A stretch of DNA of 44,544 nucleotides, from assembly GCA_026989145.1 (NCBI GenBank), contig JALSJU010000108.1:1-44544 (forward strand), read 5' to 3'. A program made the translations under genes and the position numbers. This DNA comes from Thiotrichaceae bacterium. Its GTDB lineage: Bacteria > Pseudomonadota > Gammaproteobacteria > Thiotrichales > Thiotrichaceae. The first letter of the stretch is position 1. Each line of letters starts with the position of its first letter. Of this stretch, positions 31,010 to 39,369 are shown one piece after another. The notes under the pieces were generated by a model. That model was not told where the DNA came from, made no database searches, and was given only the letters and a program-made list of their open reading frames with translations.

Positions 31010-31300
31010 ATGAAACCTAATTTTTCGCTACTTCGTTGGTCTGCCCTTTTTGAAGGCTCCTCATTGATACTGTTGTTAGCTGTTGCAATGCCTTTAAAAT
31101 ATTATGCAGACTTTCCCGAAGCTGTTAAGATTATTGGGCCTATTCATGGAATACTCTTTTTAACCTTCTTGGTTTTACTGTTTTCTCATACGGTAAAGGG
31201 CGAGCTAAATTTAGCTAAAACACTTGCAGGATTTTTTGCATCATTTATACCGTTCGGGACGTTTATTTTTAAAGCTAAAGCATTAAAAGAAACGGCTTAA
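31010..31300 (+). CDS. DUF3817-family small membrane protein
   Basis: A 96-residue protein with three hydrophobic segments (about 8-26, 40-62, 68-88) and the DUF3817 pattern: an N-terminal LRWSALFEGSSLILLL, MPLKYYADFPEAVKIIGPIHGILFL with the conserved HG, and FASFIPFGTFIF near the end. The family is usually found as a small integral membrane protein of unknown function. The next gene, a lipoprotein, starts 37 bases later on the same strand and is probably co-transcribed. Confidence 0.85.
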   Translation: MKPNFSLLRWSALFEGSSLILLLAVAMPLKYYADFPEAVKIIGPIHGILFLTFLVLLFSHTVKGELNLAKTLAGFFASFIPFGTFIFKAKALKETA

Positions 31301-31337
31301 AAGCACAGCATAAATTTATTCTTGGGGAAGAATACAT

Positions 31338-31787
31338 ATGAAAATCATTTCAATATTAATAACTACGTTGTTATTTACAGGGTTAACTACGGGTTGTAGT
31401 GTGATTACCGAGATGCGACAAAATGATCCAGAGGCTCTACTAAAAAGTGATCATCCACTTAAAAGTCGCCAAGATATTAGAACCGAAAAATTACTGACTG
31501 GCGGTGTTTGGAAATATCAACGCCAAGAAGATGACTGTAAGGATACCGAATGGGCGCAATCATTTTATAAAAATCGCTACTACCGCTCTGCCGGTGCTGC
31601 GTGTTTATTAAAAGATGCTTTTTCTGTTGATGCAGAAAACTGGCATGTAAAACAAACCATGCTTTACATCACAAATTTAGCACCTGATGCGGGTGATGAT
31701 ATAATTATGCGGTATTACATTAAGCACTTGAGTGAGAAAAAGCTTATTTTACGCAGTAATGGGTTTGAATATACTTTTATAAAATAA
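31338..31787 (+). CDS. Lipoprotein of unknown function
   Basis: A 149-residue protein with a lipoprotein signal ending TTGC at about residues 18-21 and a mature part of about 129 residues. Two cysteines (DDCKDTEWAQ and AACLLKD) could form a disulfide. The middle has a GGVWKYQRQEDDCKDTEW pattern followed by beta-prone stretches ending in NGFEYTFIK. A GGGGAAG site precedes the ATG. It follows the DUF3817 gene and converges on the metallo-hydrolase gene. I do not recognise a family. Confidence 0.65.
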   Translation: MKIISILITTLLFTGLTTGCSVITEMRQNDPEALLKSDHPLKSRQDIRTEKLLTGGVWKYQRQEDDCKDTEWAQSFYKNRYYRSAGAACLLKDAFSVDAENWHVKQTMLYITNLAPDAGDDIIMRYYIKHLSEKKLILRSNGFEYTFIK

Positions 31788-31789
31788 AC

Positions 31790-31865
31790 CGAGACCGTTG
31801 CACGACTCGGTTGGAGAGTGAAATTACCGAAGCACTTCCGCAGCGAGCTATATCAAATGGTCTCG
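31790..31865. repeat. Short element with CGAGACC/GGTCTCG ends
   Basis: A 76-base segment between convergent genes begins CGAGACCGTTGCACGACTCGG and ends GGTCTCG, giving a 7-bp terminal inverted repeat. The left end resembles the motif at 8829 and 43660. It is non-coding and may be a minimal IS-derived element. Confidence 0.5.
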
Positions 31866-31871
31866 AATTCG

Positions 31872-32852
31872 TTACTCACTTTCAGCTTCAAGTACTGCAA
31901 CACTAATCAACTTGCCAATAGCACCATCAAAGTTATCCCAATCTTTAAACTTTTCTAGTTTTTTAACAATAATGGGTTTCATTTCAAAGGACTCCATGTC
32001 TTCATCGGCTAAGGTCTTGCTGGTATCGTAGATGATTTTCAGAAAGTCTTTGAACTCGGTTAAGACTTCTTTGCCACCAACCGGACCATGACCCGGGATA
32101 ACTTTTTTGATATCAAGCGCTAAACCGACGTCCATTGCTTTGATATTACCCACATAACTGCCATCATCTAAGCGCGGCATACGTGCTCTAAAAGCGTTAT
32201 CACCGGTTACCAAAACCTTGTCCTCAAGAATTTCAAACATCGCATCGGTCTTGGTGTGTGCTTTTACATTTAAGTGCGATTTTATTGTGATGTTATCAAT
32301 TTTTATTTCTTCACCATTTTTAAGAGCTGTTGATGGGTAGACTATTTTTGTCTCTTTTGTTGCCCCTTCGGTGAGGGTTTTCATCAGATTAATCCAACTT
32401 TCTGCTTCGCCATTCTTGGCTTCATTTATCATTTCTGGATGGGCATAAATTTCTACATTTGGGTAAGCTTCCTGCATGGCATGATTGCCTAGCCAATGAT
32501 CTCCATGTACATGGCTGTTAAAAACGTGAGTAACGGGTTTGTCTGTTTTGGCGCGAATCTTTTTTAATAGGGCACGACCGACATTTACGCTTGAGCCTGG
32601 ATCAATAACAATGACACTTTTATCTGTAATTATAAACGCAGGGTTATTCATAAAGCCTTTGTTTTTAACGCTTGGCTGACCAGTGGGGCCTAAAACAACC
32701 CACGTATGCTCGGCTACTTTGGTGACATCGAAATTATCCATTACACTGTTGCCTGTACTATTTTCTGCCGCACTTTTTGCTAGTAGCATTGCGGGCACAG
32801 TCATTAATGAAAGTGTTATTACGGTAATAAATAAAGAATGAATAAATTTCAT
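31872..32852 (-). CDS. Exported MBL-fold metallo-hydrolase (SoxH-like)
   Basis: A metallo-beta-lactamase-fold hydrolase with a signal peptide (MKFIHSLFITVITLSLMTVPAMLLA). I set the start at ATG 32852 because the longer frame begins at a TTG five codons upstream. Zinc ligands are visible in FNSHVHGDHWLGN (HxHxDH), in the later VTGDNAFRARMPR aspartate and in VIPGHGPVGG (last His). The overall pattern of AEHTWVVLGPTGQPS and FIITDKSVIVIDPGSSVNVG is that of periplasmic hydrolases annotated SoxH-like or class-B-like found in sulfur-oxidising and methylotrophic bacteria. The substrate is unknown; antibiotic hydrolysis cannot be concluded. Confidence 0.8.
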   Translation of the reverse strand: MKFIHSLFITVITLSLMTVPAMLLAKSAAENSTGNSVMDNFDVTKVAEHTWVVLGPTGQPSVKNKGFMNNPAFIITDKSVIVIDPGSSVNVGRALLKKIRAKTDKPVTHVFNSHVHGDHWLGNHAMQEAYPNVEIYAHPEMINEAKNGEAESWINLMKTLTEGATKETKIVYPSTALKNGEEIKIDNITIKSHLNVKAHTKTDAMFEILEDKVLVTGDNAFRARMPRLDDGSYVGNIKAMDVGLALDIKKVIPGHGPVGGKEVLTEFKDFLKIIYDTSKTLADEDMESFEMKPIIVKKLEKFKDWDNFDGAIGKLISVAVLEAESE

Positions 32853-32948
32853 CTGTTGGGTGCTCAATAATAGTTGAGCTGTTAATATAGCTTAAAAATA
32901 AAGTTTTGCACGGTAATAAATGGAAACTAATTAAAGTATGGCAATTCA

Positions 32949-33605
32949 ATGAAAGGCGTTTTTATAACCGGGTCGGATACTGATGTGGGTAAAACGTGGG
33001 TAGGTGAAAAGCTTATTAGCTTATTGGTCAAGCAAGGTGTAAATGTTATGCCAAGAAAGCCTGTTGAGTCGGGCTGGCCTGATGATGAGGCTTTAAGCGA
33101 CGCCTGGAAGTTAGCATCTGCCGCTCATAAAACAGCGTATTTACCGCAAGTTTGCCCAAATCATTTTAAGGCGGCTATATCACCTGATAGAGCAGCCATG
33201 CTAGAAAATAAAACTATAATAATTAATGCACTAAAAAATCAGTGCTTACAAGGGGTCGATGAAAATCAGTTTTTATATATTGAGGGCGCAGGCGGTTTTT
33301 ATTCACCGATCTGTTCTGATGGTTTAAATAAAGATTTGGCTGTTGCCTTAGACTTACCAATAATCTTGGTTGTTAATGATCGTTTAGGTTGTATCAATCA
33401 AACCTTGTTAACGGTCGAGGCGATAGAAAACAGCCAACTCAAGTTGTTGGCTATTGTGTTAAATAAGAAGGGTGACAGCGAAGTAACCGATATGAATAAC
33501 CAAAACGATTTACAGCAGCGCTTAACTACCCCTGTGGTTACTATTGAGCATAATCAACAAGGCATAGCACCTTTCGAGCAGATTTTAAGTATGCTTAGTA
33601 TTTAA
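32949..33605 (+). CDS. bioD: Dethiobiotin synthetase
   Basis: BioD closes the ureido ring of dethiobiotin from DAPA, CO2 and ATP, the next-to-last biotin step. The 218-residue protein has the P-loop GSDTDVGKT at residues 8-16, the substrate motif PRKPVESG near 36-43, the FKAAISPDRAA segment and EGAGGFYSPIC near 114-124. Other bio genes are not adjacent, so bioD has left the common bioBFHCD cluster or works from a separate locus. Its 3' end overlaps the convergent CDF transporter gene by 21 bases. Confidence 0.93.
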   Translation: MKGVFITGSDTDVGKTWVGEKLISLLVKQGVNVMPRKPVESGWPDDEALSDAWKLASAAHKTAYLPQVCPNHFKAAISPDRAAMLENKTIIINALKNQCLQGVDENQFLYIEGAGGFYSPICSDGLNKDLAVALDLPIILVVNDRLGCINQTLLTVEAIENSQLKLLAIVLNKKGDSEVTDMNNQNDLQQRLTTPVVTIEHNQQGIAPFEQILSMLSI

Positions 33606-34517
33606 AAAATGCTCTCTTGATTCTGCTTCAACAAATAGGCGCTTTACTAAGGGAAAGCGTGCTTTTACTCGTTTATCAAGCGCTGCAATTGAGCCTTCGA
33701 CATCATCTGAACTTGCCGATGAAGCAAAATCTGCACTCACGTTTACCAAAATATACTCAGGGCCCATGTGCATAGTGAGTACTTCGTTGGTACGCTCAAT
33801 CGCATCCAGTTCATCAACCATGTCTTTTATTGCTTGTACAATCTCAGGGTCTGCGCTTTCACCAATTAATAGGCCTTTGGTTTCTACCGCCATCCAGATC
33901 GCGGTCAAACCTAAAATTATGCCGATAACAACTGAAGCAATACCATCAAAAATGACAATACCTGTGACCTGTGTGAGCCAAATCCCAAGTAAAGCTACCA
34001 TTAACCCAAGTAATGCTGCGCCATCTTCAAACAGCACCACAAACATTGAAGGGTCTTTTCCGCGTTTGACCGCTTCAAGGTAGGTTAATTGGCCTTTGAC
34101 TTTTTTAAACTCTTTGAGAGCGAAGAAAAAGGCGCTACCTTCAAAAAGAATGGCTAAAAATAAAACAATATAATTGATTAATGGGTCGGTGATTTCACTG
34201 GGGTGGATGATATGTGTTATGCCACCATAAATTGAAATACCTGCACCCAAAGCGAAAATAAGAATTGCTACCACAAAGCTCCAAAAATAGATTTCTTTAC
34301 CATGCCCAAAGGGAAACTCAGGGCTAGCAGGTTTTTCTGCCTGTTTCATGCCATAAAGTAATAACCCTTGATTGCCAGTATCGACTAAGGAGTGAATCCC
34401 TTCGGATAGCATTGCAGAACTGCCGGTCATAGCGGATGCAATAAACTTGGTGATAGCAATAAGTGTGTTACCCGCCAATGCGGCATAAATGACTTTTTTG
34501 GATGATGATGCTGACAT
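33585..34517 (-). CDS. Cation diffusion facilitator transporter (ZnT9-like subgroup)
   Basis: CDF proteins export divalent metals, usually Zn or related ions, in exchange for protons. The 310-residue protein has six membrane segments and a cytoplasmic C-terminal domain. The first metal site is HxxxD in SEGIHSLVDTGNQG (TM2). In TM5 the usual HxxxD reads VVLFEDGAALLG, with an E-D pair as in ZnT9-like members, so metal selectivity may differ from ZitB/FieF. FPFGHGKEIYFWSF is the family loop signature. The C-terminal domain (about 215-300) begins IGESADPEIVQAIKDMVDEL. It lies just downstream of the tatD-hypothetical pair on the same strand (4-base gap), so the three may form an operon. Confidence 0.88.
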   Translation of the reverse strand: MSASSSKKVIYAALAGNTLIAITKFIASAMTGSSAMLSEGIHSLVDTGNQGLLLYGMKQAEKPASPEFPFGHGKEIYFWSFVVAILIFALGAGISIYGGITHIIHPSEITDPLINYIVLFLAILFEGSAFFFALKEFKKVKGQLTYLEAVKRGKDPSMFVVLFEDGAALLGLMVALLGIWLTQVTGIVIFDGIASVVIGIILGLTAIWMAVETKGLLIGESADPEIVQAIKDMVDELDAIERTNEVLTMHMGPEYILVNVSADFASSASSDDVEGSIAALDKRVKARFPLVKRLFVEAESREHFLNTKHT

Positions 34518-34521
34518 AGTT

Positions 34522-35058
34522 TTATTTCTTTATTCTAGATGGTGTTGAAGAAGGGGTTGCAAGTGAGTTGGCAGAGTCTGATTTTACCGTCGTGGTGACT
34601 AATACGCCACGTTTAGATGAAGGATTGTAAATAATAGAAACACTTCGCCCTTGATCTTGCCCAGTAAAATAGGTTTGCTGATTAATTGCAGCGGGTTGCC
34701 ACCACGTGGCAGGCGGCTGAGCGCTAAAAAAAACTGTTTCTAAAATAGTAGGGTTTAGTGTTTGTTGGCTAAGCTTTTTATCAATAATATATTTTTCAAC
34801 CGCACTTCGACCCACACTAAAAGTAAACCAAGAGACATTACTACTATCTGTTTTTTTATTAATTGCCTGTACTGATAAAAACTCTGCTTGCGGATCGTTA
34901 AACCAACGTTTTAAAGCCATCGCTGCTGCCGCTGGCTTTGCTTGGCGCACCGCATTTTCTGGAATGGGGAAAAACTTATCTGCTACAAAAGGTGTAATGG
35001 CAAGAACTAAGCCAACCAAGATGGCGAGTAACATCAGTACCGTGGTTAATGTTTTCAT
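34522..35058 (-). CDS. Single-pass membrane protein of unknown function
   Basis: A 178-residue protein with one N-terminal hydrophobic segment (about 5-25) that could be a signal anchor, then a roughly 150-residue mainly beta periplasmic part (FLSVQAINKKTDSSNVSWFTFSVGRSAVEKYI, ATWWQPAAINQQTYFTGQDQGRSVSIIYNPSSKRGVLVTTTV) and a Ser/Pro tail. The start codon overlaps the tatD stop by four bases (ATGA), so it is translationally coupled to tatD, and the CDF transporter follows four bases after its stop. No family recognised. Confidence 0.7.
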   Translation of the reverse strand: MKTLTTVLMLLAILVGLVLAITPFVADKFFPIPENAVRQAKPAAAAMALKRWFNDPQAEFLSVQAINKKTDSSNVSWFTFSVGRSAVEKYIIDKKLSQQTLNPTILETVFFSAQPPATWWQPAAINQQTYFTGQDQGRSVSIIYNPSSKRGVLVTTTVKSDSANSLATPSSTPSRIKK

Positions 35059-35843
35059 TTTGTACTCTTTAATCCAAATAATTGTTGTGCATTATAGCTT
35101 GTTACTTGTGCCACTTCTTGAATACTAATATTGCGTAGTTCAGCGATGGTTTTAGCTACCTTTATGATAAAAGCAGGCTCATTGCGCATCTTATAATGAC
35201 TAGCATCGGGTTGGTCGGGTGAGTCTGTTTCTAACAATAATGCGGCAAGTGGTAAAACTTCAACTAACTTTCGTAATTTTGTGGCGCGAGTATAAGTGAT
35301 CGGCCCACCAAAGCCTAAATAAAATCCACACTCAATGAGTTGTTCTGCCTGCTGTATGCTGCCAGAAAAACAATGGACGGAACCACATAACTTAGGAAGG
35401 CGGCGAACTTCTCGTAACACAATATCGAGAGATTTACGCGCATGAATAATAACCGGCAAGTCTAAACTAACTGCTATTTCAAGTTGGGTAATAAATAAAT
35501 CTAACTGGTTATTTTTTGCTTTTTCATCATGATAATTGAGAATAGAGTAGTCTAAGCCAATTTCACCAACTGCTACGGCATGAGATTTTTTTAAAAAGAG
35601 GGGTAATTGTTCAAGCTGATGGGATTGATAATCTGCCATAAACATTGGGTGTAGCCCATAGGCAGCATGGCAATGTGGTTGATGCTTTGCAACCACGTTT
35701 GCTAGTTTACCCCAGCCTTTTGCCGTTGTTGCTGACACAATTAGGTCAGATATGCCAAATTTTAGCGCACGTTTAATGACATCTTCTCTATCGCTATCAA
35801 AGTCAGAAAAATCTAAGTGAGTATGGCTGTCAATGAATTGCAT
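35055..35843 (-). CDS. tatD: TatD-family metal-dependent deoxyribonuclease
   Basis: TatD/YcfH-type TIM-barrel hydrolases act as metal-dependent DNA exonucleases. The 262-residue protein retains the metal ligands: HTHLDF (His7, His9), the Glu in GEIGLDY near residue 92, HARKS, HCFSGS and the Asp in LETDSPDQPDA. These follow the usual order and the length is normal. It is the first gene of a compact minus-strand group with the unknown membrane protein and the CDF transporter. Which paralog it is (TatD, YcfH or YjjV) cannot be settled here. Confidence 0.92.
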   Translation of the reverse strand: MQFIDSHTHLDFSDFDSDREDVIKRALKFGISDLIVSATTAKGWGKLANVVAKHQPHCHAAYGLHPMFMADYQSHQLEQLPLFLKKSHAVAVGEIGLDYSILNYHDEKAKNNQLDLFITQLEIAVSLDLPVIIHARKSLDIVLREVRRLPKLCGSVHCFSGSIQQAEQLIECGFYLGFGGPITYTRATKLRKLVEVLPLAALLLETDSPDQPDASHYKMRNEPAFIIKVAKTIAELRNISIQEVAQVTSYNAQQLFGLKSTK

Positions 35844-35984
35844 AAACTTAAAAAACTACGCTATAGTATGAAAGAAGGGCTTGAACTTATAATGAGTTCT
35901 GTTAAAATTCTCGCTCTTCGATTTATCGAACAATAGCTTACATGAGTTAAGCGCACTAACAAACCAGATTTAAAGGACTTTTCC

Positions 35985-36230
35985 ATGCAAGCCGACATAC
36001 ATCCAGAATATAATCAAGTCATTTTTCAAGACCTTGCGAGTGATTTTAAAATCCTTACGCGTTCTACAATGAGCTCGAAAGAAACTGCCAAGTGGGAAGA
36101 TGGTAATGAATATCCAGTGATTAAGATTGATATTTCAAGCGCATCACACCCGTTTTACACCGGTAAGCAAAACACTAACACTACTGCTGGCGCGATTGAT
36201 AAGTTCAACAATCGTTACGGTAGAAAGTAA
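35985..36230 (+). CDS. rpmE2: 50S ribosomal protein L31 type B, zinc-free form
   Basis: An 81-residue bL31 of the C-minus type: it starts [29 protein letters not shown] and lacks the Cys residues that bind zinc in type A, with the family end [27 protein letters not shown]. Type B copies usually replace type A on ribosomes when zinc is scarce, often under Zur control. I did not find a certain Zur box in the 140-base upstream spacer. A clear AAAGGA site precedes the ATG. A terminator hairpin lies 56 bases past the stop. Confidence 0.97.
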   Translation: MQADIHPEYNQVIFQDLASDFKILTRSTMSSKETAKWEDGNEYPVIKIDISSASHPFYTGKQNTNTTAGAIDKFNNRYGRK

Positions 36231-36251
36231 ATTTATTATTTACGTCTTCTT

Positions 36252-37130
36252 ATGAGGCGTTATTTGGTAAATATTATTTTTAACAAAAAGACACTCTTTA
36301 CGGGTGTCTTTTTTGTTTCTATCATATTTAGTTCTATTTACCCTACGCTTCTTTTCGCGGTAACGTGTAACTCTAACAGTTTATCTAAACCCGAGTCAGT
36401 AACGGTTAAATGGGTCTATGACGGTGATACCTTGCTACTTACTGATAAGCGTAAAATACGCTTGATTGGTATTGATACGCCAGAGGTGAGGCATCATAAA
36501 CAAAAGCAACAAGCTTATGCTGCAAAAGCGAAGGAAGCACTCCGGGTGCTGCTTAAAAAATCAGACTACAAAGTCAATTTACGTTACGAGGAGGAAAGGA
36601 AAGATCGCTACTCCCGAACACTGGCACATGTTTATACGCCTGACGGGATTAATATCGAAAGTTGGTTGCTAGAAAAGGGCTTTGCAACCACAATGTTTTT
36701 TCCTCCTAATGTTGGCTTGGCTGATTGTTACCAAAAATCTGAAAGAATAGCTCAACAACAAATACTCGGCATATGGCGCTTAAAGCACAACCAACTAAAG
36801 TTGGCCGCTAGTTTGCCCAGTCGTGTGAAAGGTCGAGTACGCTTAAAAGGCAAAATAAAAAAAGTTATTCAGCATAAAAAATCGATTATTATGGAACTAG
36901 AGAGTAACTCTAAGCGTCATATTGAGATAAAGCTGAAAAAGAAATACTTGCGTTACTTTAAGGGCTTGGATACTGATAAATTATGGGGGCAAACTATAAT
37001 CATCTCAGGATTTTTAAAAAATAAACGTAATAAACGCTCGATTAGCTTAAAGCATCCGTCTCAGCTTCGTGTAATCCAACATAAAATACTCAAACCCACT
37101 CTTAAATGGAGTTCACAAAATGCAGATTAA
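36252..37130 (+). CDS. Exported thermonuclease-family (SNase-like) nuclease
   Basis: A 292-residue secreted or membrane-tethered nuclease. The hydrophobic N-terminus (about 12-36) is followed by the SNase domain: VKWVYDGDTLLLTDKRKIRLIGIDTPEVRHH carries the calcium-binding Asp residues with catalytic Arg and Glu, and KDRYSRTLAHVY the second catalytic Arg. GIWRLKHN closes the domain. The last 90 residues (about 195-285, GRVRLKGKIKKVIQHKKSIIMELE...) look like an added small OB-like domain rich in Lys/Arg. The start is uncertain: a terminator-like hairpin lies within codons 12-21, and the ATG at 36252 has no clear ribosome-binding site. The stop overlaps the M48 gene by 11 bases. Confidence 0.85.
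   Translation: MRRYLVNIIFNKKTLFTGVFFVSIIFSSIYPTLLFAVTCNSNSLSKPESVTVKWVYDGDTLLLTDKRKIRLIGIDTPEVRHHKQKQQAYAAKAKEALRVLLKKSDYKVNLRYEEERKDRYSRTLAHVYTPDGINIESWLLEKGFATTMFFPPNVGLADCYQKSERIAQQQILGIWRLKHNQLKLAASLPSRVKGRVRLKGKIKKVIQHKKSIIMELESNSKRHIEIKLKKKYLRYFKGLDTDKLWGQTIIISGFLKNKRNKRSISLKHPSQLRVIQHKILKPTLKWSSQNAD
36286..36314 (+). terminator. Rho-independent terminator overlapping the nuclease reading frame
   Basis: AAAAGACACTC (36286-36296) and GGGTGTCTTTT (36302-36312) make an 11-pair stem (one G-U) around TTTAC, ending in a run of six Ts. This is a canonical terminator for rpmE2, yet it lies 35 bases inside the nuclease frame as drawn. Confidence 0.85.
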
Positions 37131-38127
37131 AAACACATTCATTAGTAGTCTTTTAATTACCGCACTGATCAGTTTAACAGCGTGTTCGGTTAACCCTGTA
37201 ACGGGGAAAAAAGAGTTTTCATTGATTTCAAAAGAACAAGAACTTGCGATAGGGGCAGAGGGGCACAAAAGCGTACTAAAAAAATACAAACGCTATAATG
37301 ACTCTGCGCTACAAGCCTATGTAAACAATATTGGGCAGGCTCTTGCAAAAAAGAGTCATCGCAATAATATCAAGTATACCTTTACGGTTTTAGATGACCC
37401 ATCAGTGAACGCTTTTGCATTACCTGGTGGCTTCATTTATGTCACTACGGGCATATTAGGCTACTTAAATTCTGAGGGTGAGTTAGCGGGTGTTTTAGGG
37501 CATGAGATTGGTCATGTAACGGCACGTCACGGGGCGCGCCAACAAAGTATGGGGGTTGCTGGTGCGATACTGGGTGAAATTATAGCCAGCAAAACCAAAA
37601 CAGATAGACAAAGTATTAACCAACTAAGTAGTGCAATTTTATCTGGTTACGGCCGTGAGCATGAGTTACAAGCTGATAAATTAGGTGCTGAATATTTGGC
37701 ACGCGTCGGCTACTCTACAAAAAATATGTTAGATGTTATCGGTGTATTAAAAGCGCAAGAGCAATACGGTAAATATCTAGCGCGCAAGTCGGGGCGTCAA
37801 GCACCTTCATATCACGGTGTATTTGCATCGCACCCCACAAACGACCGGCGTCTACAAAATGTTATCGCAGAGGCGGATCATATTAAGTCAGCAGGAACAA
37901 AACCGGCAAATCATGAAGGTTATTTAAAGCGAATTAATGGCTTGAAATACCGCATTGATAAAAAACATACAGGGAGAATTGTTATTGGACGTGCAACAAC
38001 TCCGGGTTTGACCTATGCTCAACTAGCCCGCCGTAGTAAAGTGGGTGAGCAACGACTCCGCCTGATTAATGGCATGTTCCCAAAAGGCGAACCCGTACCA
38101 GGCAGATTGGTAAAAATCATACAATAG
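37120..38127 (+). CDS. M48-family metalloprotease lipoprotein
   Basis: A 335-residue zinc protease with lipobox LTAC (Cys22), so it is anchored to an envelope membrane facing the periplasm. The zinc motif HEIGH is at residues 128-132 and the third ligand in REHELQADKLG near 188. It resembles LoiP/YggG and BepA-type outer-membrane quality-control proteases, with the typical SVNPVTGKKEFSLIS start and FASHPTNDRRL motif. An added C-terminal domain (about 255-335, RIVIGRATTPGLTYAQLARRSKVGEQRLRLINGMFP) is as in several longer family members. The ATG overlaps the nuclease gene by 11 bases with a GGAG site, so the two are coupled. Confidence 0.9.
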   Translation: MQIKNTFISSLLITALISLTACSVNPVTGKKEFSLISKEQELAIGAEGHKSVLKKYKRYNDSALQAYVNNIGQALAKKSHRNNIKYTFTVLDDPSVNAFALPGGFIYVTTGILGYLNSEGELAGVLGHEIGHVTARHGARQQSMGVAGAILGEIIASKTKTDRQSINQLSSAILSGYGREHELQADKLGAEYLARVGYSTKNMLDVIGVLKAQEQYGKYLARKSGRQAPSYHGVFASHPTNDRRLQNVIAEADHIKSAGTKPANHEGYLKRINGLKYRIDKKHTGRIVIGRATTPGLTYAQLARRSKVGEQRLRLINGMFPKGEPVPGRLVKIIQ

Positions 38128-38139
38128 AGAAGCGTAAGC

Positions 38140-39369
38140 ATGTCAAAAGAAACCTTAAAACAGGAAGCCTTGGATTACCACCTAAACCCAAAGCCCGGCA
38201 AAATAGCCATTCAAATCACCAAATCAACTGAAACTCAAAAGGATTTATCTCTGGCCTACACGCCAGGTGTTGCAGCACCGGTTTTGGAAATTGAAAAAGA
38301 TCCAGAAAATGCTTATAAGTACACCTCAAAAGGTAATCTAGTCGCCGTTATTACCGACGGTACAGCGGTACTGGGTTTAGGTAATGTAGGCGCATTAGCA
38401 GGCAAGCCAGTAATGGAAGGCAAAGGCGTTTTATTTAAACGTTTCGCCGATGTTGATGTGTTTGATATTGAGGTGAATGCAGACTCTGTCGAAGACTTCA
38501 TTAAAACCGTAGAAAATATCGCACCTACTTTTGGTGGTATCAATCTTGAGGATATTAAAGCGCCTGAGTGTTTTGAAATAGAACGTATCTTGGAAGAAAA
38601 GCTTGATATTCCTGTGTTTCATGATGACCAACACGGTACGGCTATTATTATTGCAGCAGGCTTATTAAATGCCTTAGACATTAAAGGCAAAAAGCTCGAA
38701 GATGCAAAAATTGTTTGCTTAGGCGCTGGCGCAGCAGGTATCGCATCCATGCAGGTATTAACGTCTTTAGGTGCTAACAAAAACAATTTATTTATGATTG
38801 ATCGTGGCGGTGTGATTCATTCAGGCCGAAATGATTTAAACAAATATAAACAAGAGTGGGCACTAGAAACAGACCAACGAACCTTGCTAGATGCATGTAC
38901 CGATGCTGATGTGTTTATCGGGCTTTCAGGGCCAAATTTAATGAGTGTTGAAGCACTAAAAACCATGGCACCAAACCCCATCGTCTTTGCGCTATCAAAC
39001 CCCGACCCTGAAATTGACCCTGCTCTCGCCCATGAGGCACGCCCTGATATGATTATGGCAACTGGGCGTAGTGACTATCCGAATCAAGTGAATAATGTAC
39101 TCGGGTTCCCTTTCATTTTTCGCGGTGCACTTGATGTTCGTGCAACCCATATAAACACCGAAATGAAAATGGCAGCCGTAAAAGCCTTAGCCGCGATGGC
39201 AAAAGAGCCTGTGCCTGATGAAGTTTTAAAAGCCTATGGCAAAGATAAAATGGAATTTGGCCCAGAATATATAATCCCTACGCCTCTTGACCCACGCTTG
39301 CCTGAGCGTATTCCGCAAGCGATAGCGCAAGCGGCGATTGATTCTGGTGTTGCACGGGTTAAATCCTAG
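38140..39369 (+). CDS. NAD(P)-dependent malic enzyme, short form
   Basis: Malic enzyme oxidatively decarboxylates malate to pyruvate, giving NAD(P)H. The 409-residue protein begins like the MaeB type: SLAYTPGVAAPVLEIEKDPENAYKYT, ITDGTAVLGLGNVGALAGKPVMEGKGVLFKRFADVDVFDIE, then HDDQHGTAIIIAAGLLNAL, the dinucleotide motif LGAGAAGIASMQVL and FALSNPDPEIDPALA. It lacks the phosphotransacetylase-like C-terminal half of MaeB. It starts 12 bases after the M48 gene. The TAG stop is itself part of the terminal repeat of the MITE at 39366. Confidence 0.93.
   Translation: MSKETLKQEALDYHLNPKPGKIAIQITKSTETQKDLSLAYTPGVAAPVLEIEKDPENAYKYTSKGNLVAVITDGTAVLGLGNVGALAGKPVMEGKGVLFKRFADVDVFDIEVNADSVEDFIKTVENIAPTFGGINLEDIKAPECFEIERILEEKLDIPVFHDDQHGTAIIIAAGLLNALDIKGKKLEDAKIVCLGAGAAGIASMQVLTSLGANKNNLFMIDRGGVIHSGRNDLNKYKQEWALETDQRTLLDACTDADVFIGLSGPNLMSVEALKTMAPNPIVFALSNPDPEIDPALAHEARPDMIMATGRSDYPNQVNNVLGFPFIFRGALDVRATHINTEMKMAAVKALAAMAKEPVPDEVLKAYGKDKMEFGPEYIIPTPLDPRLPERIPQAIAQAAIDSGVARVKS

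Noticed and set aside
31872-32852. Beta-lactamase or antibiotic resistance gene
   Set aside because: The fold and zinc motif are shared by many MBL hydrolases, and the surrounding pattern fits SoxH-like periplasmic hydrolases; there is no evidence for drug hydrolysis.
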